A stretch of DNA of 33,632 nucleotides from Thermodesulfobacteriota bacterium (GTDB lineage: Bacteria > Desulfobacterota > Deferrisomatia > Deferrisomatales > JACRMM01). Under the pieces are notes generated by a model. The model did not search any database. It had not been told where the DNA came from and worked only from the letters and a program-made list of their open reading frames with translations. Position 1 is the stretch's first letter. Each line of letters opens with the position of its first letter. Position numbers and translations under genes: made by a program. The stretch covers positions 1 through 33,632 of the forward strand of contig JBFLZB010000004.1 in assembly GCA_040756475.1 (NCBI GenBank), read 5' to 3'. Shown in pieces: positions 1 to 6,135 of the stretch.

Positions 1-33
1 CAGGGCCGCCGGGGGCTGGTCGGCTCGTCCCCC

Positions 34-67
34 GGCGGTGAGGGTCCTCGATGGGACCCTCACCGCC
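34..67. terminator. Long perfect hairpin after the catabolic operon
   Basis: A perfect 14-bp inverted repeat (GGCGGTGAGGGTCC and its complement) with a 6-nt loop TCGATG lies 65 bases past the stop of the minus-strand aldehyde dehydrogenase. It is placed where transcription of the long minus-strand locus should end. No T-run follows on either strand, so it is not a textbook intrinsic terminator. It may act with Rho or protect the 3' end of the transcript. Confidence 0.45.
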
Positions 68-131
68 TTCGTCGTCGACCGCCGCGTGCGGGACGGGTGA
101 GCCCGGGGGGCGTCAGACGGCGCCCGTAGGG

Positions 132-1610
132 TTACACCCAGCGGGCGGTCACGGTCTTTTCGTCGAGGAACAGGCGCATGGAGGCCATGCGGCTCTTGGC
201 GCTGCCGAGGAAGGAGGTCTTCTTCGACCCCAGGGGGAAGAACGCGTAGGGCTGGGGCACCGCCACGTTGATCCCGATGTTGCCCACCTGGGCCTCCCGG
301 GTGAACTTGCGGGCGGTCTTCCCGCTCTCGGTGAAGATGCAGGCCGAGTGGCCGTACTCGGTGCCGTTGATCCAGCCCAGGGCCTCGTCGAGGCTCTGGG
401 CCCGCATGAGGACCGCCACGGGCCCGAAGGCTTCCTCCACCGAGGTCGGCATGTCGGGGCGGCCGTTCTCCAGGATGGTGGGGGCGAGCCAGTAGCCCCC
501 GGGATAGCCCTCCACCTTGGCGCCGCGGCCGTCGAGCACCATCTTCGCCCCTTCGCCCAGGGCCCGCTCGATCCAGTCGAGCACCTTGTCTCGCCCCGCC
601 GGGGTGCACATGGGCCCCTGGCCCACCGACTCGTCCAGGCCGTACCCGAGCTTCATGGTCTTGGCCGCGGCCACGAACTTCTCCTTGAGCTCGTCGTGGC
701 GGTCGCCCACCACGATGACGTTGTCCGAGCCCAGGCACCGCTGGCCGTTCATCCCGTAGCAGGAGCGCAGGAGCCAGACGGCGGCCTGGTTGAGGTCCGC
801 GTCGGGCATGATGACCACGTTGTTCTTGCCGTTTCCGTTGAGCGACGAGGGCTTGCCGAGCTCGCCGCACTGGCGGTGCAGATCCCACCCGGCGGAGGTC
901 GAGCCGATGAACCCAACCCCCTGGATCTCGGGCTGGCGCAGGATCTCCGCGTTGATGTGGCGCCCGCCGTGGATGAGGTTGATGACCCCCTTGGGGAAGA
1001 TCTCGGCGGCCACCCGGGTGATGGCGTCGGCGGCCACCGGGTCCTGGCGGCTCGGGCTCACCACCACCGTGCACCCCGCGGCCAGCGCGTAGGGCACGAA
1101 GGAGGACCAGGCGTGCATGGGGATGTTGCCCGGGGTGACGATGAGGAAGGCGCCCAGGGGCTCCCAGGTGAGCCACTGGTCGATGCCCGTGGCGAGCTGG
1201 TCGAGGTGTTCGTTTTCCTTGACGAGCCCGTAGGCGGCCGAGCACGCGGACTCCACGTTCTCGATCACCCGGCGCACCGAGCCCCGGCTCTCGTCGATGG
1301 TGCGGCCGTGGTCCTGGGTGAGGATGCGGGAAAGCTCCTCCTCCTTCTCGTCGAGCCGTCCGCGCAGGTCGAAGAGGAGCTTGGCCCGGTCGCGCAGGCA
1401 CACGTCCTTCCACGAAAGGAACGCGCGGTGGGCGGCCTCCACCGCGGCCCGGGCCTCGTCCTTGGTGGCCTCGGGGAACTGGGCGATCACCTCGCCCGTG
1501 GCTGGATTGGTCGTCTCCTGGACCACGGTGGAGCGGGATTCCACCCACTCTCCCCCAATCAGGAGCGGGAGCTTGCCGTAGTGCTTCTTTACTTCAGGTA
1601 GGAGGGCCAT
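132..1610 (-). CDS. MmsA-like CoA-acylating aldehyde dehydrogenase
   Basis: 492-residue aldehyde dehydrogenase superfamily protein closest in pattern to methylmalonate-semialdehyde dehydrogenase (MmsA/IolA), which oxidises 2-substituted malonate semialdehydes to acyl-CoA with loss of CO2. The catalytic Cys292 sits in NGQRC, with Arg291 directly before it as in MmsA. The general-base Glu of hydrolytic ALDHs is replaced by Asn258 (segment LNGNGKNN), which fits thioester transfer to CoA rather than hydrolysis. The 104-122 segment (TIDESRG...IENVESAC) is also MmsA-like. The ATG has an AGGAG site 5-6 bases upstream. It is the last gene of the minus-strand locus, 216 bases after DUF1185. In this context the likely substrate is 2-formylglutarate, giving glutaryl-CoA; this is inference. 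A true methylmalonate- or malonate-semialdehyde role is the alternative. Family assignment is firm, substrate is not. Confidence 0.85.
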   Translation of the reverse strand: MALLPEVKKHYGKLPLLIGGEWVESRSTVVQETTNPATGEVIAQFPEATKDEARAAVEAAHRAFLSWKDVCLRDRAKLLFDLRGRLDEKEEELSRILTQDHGRTIDESRGSVRRVIENVESACSAAYGLVKENEHLDQLATGIDQWLTWEPLGAFLIVTPGNIPMHAWSSFVPYALAAGCTVVVSPSRQDPVAADAITRVAAEIFPKGVINLIHGGRHINAEILRQPEIQGVGFIGSTSAGWDLHRQCGELGKPSSLNGNGKNNVVIMPDADLNQAAVWLLRSCYGMNGQRCLGSDNVIVVGDRHDELKEKFVAAAKTMKLGYGLDESVGQGPMCTPAGRDKVLDWIERALGEGAKMVLDGRGAKVEGYPGGYWLAPTILENGRPDMPTSVEEAFGPVAVLMRAQSLDEALGWINGTEYGHSACIFTESGKTARKFTREAQVGNIGINVAVPQPYAFFPLGSKKTSFLGSAKSRMASMRLFLDEKTVTARWV

Positions 1611-1623
1611 TTTGTCTCCTGTT

Positions 1624-1658
1624 TTGCGCGTTGTTTGTTGCGCGTTGCTTGTTGTTAT
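1624..1658. repeat. Heptamer array, family A (TTGCGCG-type)
   Basis: Five 7-bp units in a row (TTGCGCG, TTGTTTG, TTGCGCG, TTGCTTG, TTGTTAT) directly upstream of the aldehyde dehydrogenase start. The units are the reverse complement of the family at 1772-1820, so the two arrays face each other; TTGCGCGTTG here is perfectly complementary to CAACGCGCAA at 1777-1786. Confidence 0.75.
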
Positions 1659-1771
1659 TTTATGCCGCTCGCTAGATACGACTGTGCATTTTCATGTGAC
1701 TTCTGTTGCTTCTACTGCTGTCGCGCCGGGCCATTATGCGGATGTGCCGCGCCCCACAAACGCTCCCCCCA

Positions 1772-1820
1772 ACGTGCAACGCGCAATCCACAACGTGCAG
1801 CCTCCAACGTGCAACCCACA
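1772..1820. repeat. Heptamer array, family A (ACGTGCA-type)
   Basis: Seven 7-bp units (ACGTGCA, ACGCGCA, ATCCACA, ACGTGCA, GCCTCCA, ACGTGCA, ACCCACA), ending 6 bases from the stop codon of the DUF1185 gene. The same family appears at 21230-21257. Confidence 0.8.
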
Positions 1821-1826
1821 ACCCGC

Positions 1827-2405
1827 TTATCTTAAACCGTCCTCCTTCTTCGCTTCTGCGACGGTGAGCCCGCCGACGCGGGGCAGGGGGCGGCCGGAGT
1901 CGGTGACGACCAGGGCCACCACGATCTCGTCGTCCCGGGGGGCGTCCTGCACCCGCACCGGCATGGCGTCGAAGTGGGTGCGCACGAAGGCGGCGTGCTT
2001 GTAGTGGACGGGCACGTCGAGCTCGGTGCCCGGCACCCCCATCTTCTTCGAGGAGGGGATGATGGCCTTGCCTCCCCCAACGGCCTCCCGGAAGGGAGCG
2101 CCGAGCTTGGGGTGGAGGATGGCGGCCGCGTGCTCGAGCTCCCCTGCGGCGCCCACGATGGCTCCCTTGCCGTAGCTCTCGGCCTGGTCGGGGCGGATGC
2201 CCAGGGCCTCGACCGCCCGCTTCCCCAGGAGCGAGCCGAGCTCCTCCCCCGCCTGGACGAGCTCCCCCAGGTCCTCGGCGTAGCGGCCCGCGAAGGGGTT
2301 GGTGATGACGGCCAGGGCCGCCGCCCGGCGCGTCGGCGGGGTCACGGCCCGTCCCGCCTCGGCGCGGGTCTCCTCCACGATGGTCACGAGCTTGCGGATC
2401 TGCAC
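1827..2405 (-). CDS. DUF1185 / 'amino acid synthesis' family protein
   Basis: 192-residue protein that I recognise as the DUF1185 (AA_synth, Pfam PF06684) family: it begins VQIRKLVTIVEETRAEAG and contains the glycine-rich GKGAIVGAAGELEHAAAILHP stretch broken here for length, plus GGGKAIIPSSKK near residue 111. No reaction has been established for the family to my knowledge. The GTG start at 2405 has a strong GGAAGGAGGAG site a few bases upstream; a longer frame reading upstream to 3272 is only a shadow of the neighbouring gene. It lies 47 bases after the UPF0280 gene in the same direction, inside an apparent nicotinate-degradation locus, so a role in that pathway is likely but undefined. Confidence 0.8.
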   Translation of the reverse strand: MQIRKLVTIVEETRAEAGRAVTPPTRRAAALAVITNPFAGRYAEDLGELVQAGEELGSLLGKRAVEALGIRPDQAESYGKGAIVGAAGELEHAAAILHPKLGAPFREAVGGGKAIIPSSKKMGVPGTELDVPVHYKHAAFVRTHFDAMPVRVQDAPRDDEIVVALVVTDSGRPLPRVGGLTVAEAKKEDGLR

Positions 2406-2452
2406 GGTCTCTCCTCCTTCCGGTGATTGCTCTGTTCCATCCCGTGATCCCG

Positions 2453-3358
2453 TCAACATTTCCCGTCCGACATGGCCAGGCCCCCTTCCCCGGGCCAGCC
2501 GACAAAGCGCCAGCGGCCGCGCAGGGACAGGACCGCGCCGCGGATCAGGCCCTCGTCCACCCGGGCTCGGACCCAGGCGGCGCCCCGGTCCAGGGCGGTC
2601 TCGACCTCCCTCTCGGAGAGGGGGCCCACCCGCCGGGTGACGAGCCGGCCGGGGAGGTCGGTCTCCGGGTCGAGGGTCTCGGCGGGCACCCGCTCCACGG
2701 CGGGGGAGTCCACGCAGACCGCGTTGGCCGCGAGCGTCGCGGCGGCGTCGGCGAGGCCCGCCCGGCCGGCGAAGACGGTGGCGGCGTCGGCGATCCCCAG
2801 GGTGAAGCTCCGGCCCCCGAAGCCGCTGGTGGCGACGCCTCCGATCCCGTCCCCGGCGGTCACCAGGACCCGTGCCAGGGGGGCCGGCGCGTCCACCCGG
2901 GGTACCAGCCCCACCGAGGCCGACTCGCCGGAGGCCAACCGCAGGGCCACGTCCCCGCCGTTGCTCACCGCCACCCAGGTGGCCCCCTGCTCGGCCAGGC
3001 AGTCGGCGACGGCGTCGGCCACGACCCCGGCGACGGCGATGAGGGGGGTGACCGCTTCCTCGGCGAAGGGCCGGGGAGCCTCCACCAGGGCCCGGGTTGC
3101 CGGGGGCAGGGCGCCGGGGTTGCGGATGCGCCGCAGGTCCACGGCCAGGAGCCGGCGGTGGGCCGAGAGCTCCTCCAGGACCTCGAGGGCCCGGGCCCCG
3201 GCCGCCTCCAGACCCCCGGGCGGCAGCCCCCCGGGCCGGCGGGCGGCGAGCACCAGGCTCACCGGGCCCCACTCCACCCGGAGCCGCCCCCCGCCCAGGG
3301 GCTCCAGCCGGGGGTCCGGGGCGCCCTGGGCACGCGGCTCAGGGGCGGCGGCGGGCAA
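2453..3358 (-). CDS. UPF0280 family (ApbE-like) protein
   Basis: 301-residue protein of the UPF0280 family, distantly related to ApbE, the FAD:protein FMN transferase. Visible landmarks are FAEEAVTPLIAVAGVVADAV, VSNGGDVALRL (compare the ApbE glycine/Asp motif) and a DGIGGVATSG stretch. The start is a TTG at 3358 with GGAGGAGG 3-4 bases upstream, and the frame overlaps the end of the 6-hydroxynicotinate reductase gene by 20 bases, implying translational coupling. The E. barkeri homologue of that reductase is known to contain covalently bound flavin, so this protein is a plausible dedicated flavin transferase. UPF0280 proteins are not biochemically characterised to my knowledge, so the role is inference; family membership is secure. 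Confidence 0.82.
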   Translation of the reverse strand: MPAAAPEPRAQGAPDPRLEPLGGGRLRVEWGPVSLVLAARRPGGLPPGGLEAAGARALEVLEELSAHRRLLAVDLRRIRNPGALPPATRALVEAPRPFAEEAVTPLIAVAGVVADAVADCLAEQGATWVAVSNGGDVALRLASGESASVGLVPRVDAPAPLARVLVTAGDGIGGVATSGFGGRSFTLGIADAATVFAGRAGLADAAATLAANAVCVDSPAVERVPAETLDPETDLPGRLVTRRVGPLSEREVETALDRGAAWVRARVDEGLIRGAVLSLRGRWRFVGWPGEGGLAMSDGKC

Positions 3359-4853
3359 GGGCCTCCTCCAGGGGTCTTGCGGCCTCCAGGTGGCCTCCCA
3401 TGGCCTCGTAGTCCTCCCAGCGCATGGTGTACTCCACCGGGATCACCAGGGCGGGGGTGGGCACCCAGGAAAACGCCCCCCGGAGCACCCGCTCCACGTC
3501 CACCATGAAGTTGATCCCCCCGCCGGGCAGGAGGAACGCGGGCGCCCCCCCCACGGTGAGGCGGGCCTTGCGGGCGTGCACCGCCCGGGTGAGGCGGATC
3601 GGGTGCCGGGTCACCCCCGCCCGGGCGCTCCCTCCGGTGCCTCCGCAGTAGAGCACCGAGACCCGGCTCTCCTGGCAGGTCTCGGAGATGGCCCCGACCG
3701 CGCGGCGAACGCCCTCTGTCGGCTCCTCGGGGTGGAGGGCGCCGCCCGCTCCCACCCGGAAGTACGCAGACGACTGGCCGGTGGTCTCGGTGACGAGGAT
3801 GCGGGAGCCCGGCCGCACGTTCTCGAGACCGTCCGGGGCGAAGACCTCCCGGGGGTCCTGGATGGACGTGCCGCCCCAGCCGCTGCCGTGGTCCCCGAAG
3901 TACCGGCCGGGGGTGCTCTTGCGAAAGCGCAGCCGCACGCCGGACGGGGTCGCGCCCAGGTACCGGCCCGCCGCGTGCTCCGTGAGCAGCCCGGTCAGGT
4001 GGCTGTCGAGCACCACCACCTCGTCCGCCGCCTCGAGGAGGAGCGGCGCGAAGAGCCCCAGGGTGGCGCTTCCGCACCCCACCCGCATCACCCCGATGGG
4101 CTTGCCGTCCACCACCGGGGCATGCCCGGCCTGGACCTCCAGGCGGCTGCCCCCCTCCACCCGGAGCTTCACCCGCTCCCGGTTGGCGAGCGCGGTCATG
4201 ACCCGGGCGGCCCGGAAGCCGTGGGGCCCCGTGAGGGTGTTGGCGCCCCCCAGGGAGAGGATCTTCGAGCCGTACTCCTCGGTGGTGACGTGGCCGATCT
4301 TCTCGCCCCCGGCGAGCACGGCGGCCCCCTCCTGCCCCAGGTTGGCGTCGGTGTCGATCTTCACCTTGACGCTGCTGTAGGAGAGCGGGGTCTCGGTGAC
4401 CACCGTCACCACGTCGACCCCCTGGCTCACTCCCCGGACGATCACGGGGGCGGGCCGGCAGTCGGGGTAGGTGGTGCCGGCGCCGATTCCCGTTACCAGG
4501 GGCTCGCGCACGGCGGGCTCCCAGTCGGGCCCCACGACCTGGCGCACGTCCTCGAAGGTGCGAAGGGGCGCGTTGCGCACCAGGGTGCCTCCCCGGTTGG
4601 CGTAGCGCTGGCACGCCCCCGTGCCCCCCTCGGGGACCCGGCACGCCACCGGGCAGGACCCGCAGGTGATGCGCGGGTCGTCGGCGGGGAGCTCTTCGGC
4701 CACCGCCCCCTCGGGGCACACCCGCAGGCACACCCGGCAGTCCACGCACTCCGGCGAGATCACCGCCACCCGGTCCACCAGGGCCACGCACTCCAGGGGG
4801 CAGTTGGCGACGCACTTGCCGCAGGCGGTGCAGCGGTCAGGGAGAATCTTCAT
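3339..4853 (-). CDS. hnr: 6-hydroxynicotinate reductase
   Basis: 504-residue iron-sulfur protein matching 6-hydroxynicotinate reductase of the Eubacterium barkeri nicotinate pathway, which reduces 6-hydroxynicotinate to 1,4,5,6-tetrahydro-6-oxonicotinate. The N-terminus carries two ferredoxin-type clusters (Cys8/11/14/18 and Cys36/39/42/46), followed by another Cys set (64, 67, 71, 81; CGSCPVAC then GACQRY). The long C-terminal part contains the family stretch TETPLSYSSVKVKIDTDANL and EEYGSKILSLGGANTLTG. The ATG at 4853 is chosen because it starts right at the first cluster; a frame 30 residues longer merely translates a tandem repeat. Covalent flavin is known in the E. barkeri enzyme. No perfect ApbE target motif is visible; partial ones are GSAT (Thr264) and LGAT (Thr302). 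The gene overlaps the UPF0280 gene. Confidence 0.88.
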   Translation of the reverse strand: MKILPDRCTACGKCVANCPLECVALVDRVAVISPECVDCRVCLRVCPEGAVAEELPADDPRITCGSCPVACRVPEGGTGACQRYANRGGTLVRNAPLRTFEDVRQVVGPDWEPAVREPLVTGIGAGTTYPDCRPAPVIVRGVSQGVDVVTVVTETPLSYSSVKVKIDTDANLGQEGAAVLAGGEKIGHVTTEEYGSKILSLGGANTLTGPHGFRAARVMTALANRERVKLRVEGGSRLEVQAGHAPVVDGKPIGVMRVGCGSATLGLFAPLLLEAADEVVVLDSHLTGLLTEHAAGRYLGATPSGVRLRFRKSTPGRYFGDHGSGWGGTSIQDPREVFAPDGLENVRPGSRILVTETTGQSSAYFRVGAGGALHPEEPTEGVRRAVGAISETCQESRVSVLYCGGTGGSARAGVTRHPIRLTRAVHARKARLTVGGAPAFLLPGGGINFMVDVERVLRGAFSWVPTPALVIPVEYTMRWEDYEAMGGHLEAARPLEEALARRRP

Positions 4854-4858
4854 GGGGG

Positions 4859-4893
4859 GTCCGTTGTCCGTGGTCAGTGGTCCGTGGTCCGTT
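4859..4893. repeat. Heptamer array, family B (GTCCGTG-type)
   Basis: Five 7-bp units (GTCCGTT, GTCCGTG, GTCAGTG, GTCCGTG, GTCCGTT) immediately upstream of the 6-hydroxynicotinate reductase start. On the opposite strand they read as the ACGGACA units found at 16188-16218. Confidence 0.8.
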
Positions 4894-4900
4894 GGGGCAT

Positions 4901-4939
4901 CGGACCGATCGGACCGATCCGTCGGATCCGACCGATCGG
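4901..4939. repeat. Nonamer array (CGGACCGAT-type)
   Basis: Four 9-bp units (CGGACCGAT twice, CCGTCGGAT, CCGACCGAT) plus a partial copy, in the 114-base gap between enamidase and 6-hydroxynicotinate reductase. In frame they read as repeated Asp/Arg/Ser residues, which explains a spurious N-terminal extension of the reductase frame. Confidence 0.8.
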
Positions 4940-4942
4940 TCA

Positions 4943-4970
4943 CCCTTCACGTTTCACCCTTCACCTTTCA
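4943..4970. repeat. Heptamer array (CCCTTCA-type) running into the enamidase stop
   Basis: Four 7-bp units (CCCTTCA, CGTTTCA, CCCTTCA, CCTTTCA) adjoin the nonamer array. The last unit contains the complement of the enamidase stop codon (4968-4970), so the array begins exactly where the gene ends. Confidence 0.75.
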
Positions 4971-6134
4971 CCCCTTCGTCACCGCTGCGTCTCGCTTGGC
5001 CGGGGGGGTGTTGCGGCTCTTCTTGACCACGATCTCCCCGTCCACCAGCACGATGCTCACCCCGGGGGTGTCGCCGGCCCGGTAGGCGGACAGGAGGTCG
5101 TCCCCCACCGAGCCCATGGGGGCGTCGCAGAAGACGAGGTCTGCCGGGGCGCCCACGGCGATGCGGCCCTGGGGGAGCTTGTGGCAGCGGGCGGTGTTGC
5201 CCGTGGCCCAGGCGATGGCCACGGCCGGGTCCACGTCCGCGAGGCTCGCCAGGTGGGCGATCACCCGCTGGACCCCCAGGGGGATGACGCCGGTGCCCGA
5301 GGGCGCGTCGTTGCCCAGGACGACCCGCTCCAGGGCGCCCGCGTCCACCGCCTCGCGGGCCGCGTGGACGGCCATCCGGGGATTGCCGCAGTGGACGATC
5401 TCCACGTAGACCCGGCCGTCCCTCACGATGGTCGCGATCTCGCCGGGGCTTACCGCCGTGGGGCCCCCGTTGGTGTGGCACGCCACGTCGGCGCCCGCGG
5501 CCAGGACCTCCTGGGCCGTCACCGTGGAGGAACCCGGGATGGAGGTGCCCCCCATGTGCATGAGCACCGTCATGCCCTGGGCCTTCGCCCACGCCACCAT
5601 GGGGCGGGCTTCCTCGGGAGTCTTGATGGCGCCCAGGCCGATTTCCCCCACGGTGCGCACCCCGGCCCGGGCCATCTCGGCGAAGTCTGCCTCGGTCAAG
5701 CCGGGCTCGAGGATCACGGCCCCCCCCACGACCTTCATCCCCCCGGGCCGGAAGGCCGCGAAGGACCGGGCGGCGAGGATGGCCAGGGCCTTGACCCCGG
5801 CCGGGTCCTTGGGGCGGCCGGGCAGGTGCACCTCTCCCGCGCTGATCGCCGTGGTCACCCCCCCGTGGACCTCGCTCTCCAGAAACCCCACCTGGTGCTG
5901 CCGGGGGGTGTAGTCGCCCAGCACCGGGTGGACGTGGGAGTCGATGAGGCCGGGCGTCACGGCGCAGCCCCGGGCGTCGATCACCCGGTCCGCCGCCGAG
6001 GCCGCCACGTCGGCTTCCCGGCCCACCGCGGCGATCCTGCCGCCCTCCAGGAGCAGGGTGTCGGCGTCGAGGAGCGGCGCGCCCACGTCCCCCGAGACCA
6101 CGAGCCCCACGTTCAAAATTTTCGTCAGAGACAT
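4968..6134 (-). CDS. ena: Enamidase-type amidohydrolase
   Basis: 388-residue amidohydrolase-superfamily enzyme matching enamidase of anaerobic nicotinate degradation, which hydrolyses tetrahydro-6-oxonicotinate to 2-formylglutarate and ammonia. Metal-site features are GLIDSHVHP near residue 60, a His-containing VLMHMGGTS segment, VACHTNGGP, and the late Asp in VVLGNDAPSGTG. It has no signal peptide and should be cytoplasmic. The ATG at 6134 has GGAGGAG just upstream. The gene follows the molybdenum subunit with a one-base gap and precedes the reductase whose product it would use, so the pathway order supports the assignment. A dihydroorotase- or imidazolonepropionase-like role is less likely given the neighbours. 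Confidence 0.86.
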   Translation of the reverse strand: MSLTKILNVGLVVSGDVGAPLLDADTLLLEGGRIAAVGREADVAASAADRVIDARGCAVTPGLIDSHVHPVLGDYTPRQHQVGFLESEVHGGVTTAISAGEVHLPGRPKDPAGVKALAILAARSFAAFRPGGMKVVGGAVILEPGLTEADFAEMARAGVRTVGEIGLGAIKTPEEARPMVAWAKAQGMTVLMHMGGTSIPGSSTVTAQEVLAAGADVACHTNGGPTAVSPGEIATIVRDGRVYVEIVHCGNPRMAVHAAREAVDAGALERVVLGNDAPSGTGVIPLGVQRVIAHLASLADVDPAVAIAWATGNTARCHKLPQGRIAVGAPADLVFCDAPMGSVGDDLLSAYRAGDTPGVSIVLVDGEIVVKKSRNTPPAKRDAAVTKG

Positions 6135-6135
6135 C

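Noticed and set aside
4854-4943. 30-residue N-terminal extension of 6-hydroxynicotinate reductase
   Set aside because: It translates the tandem nonamer and heptamer arrays; the ATG at 4853 starts right at the first iron-sulfur motif as in the family.
1624-4970. CRISPR array
   Set aside because: The tandem units are only 7-9 bp and contiguous, without spacers, and no cas gene is present.
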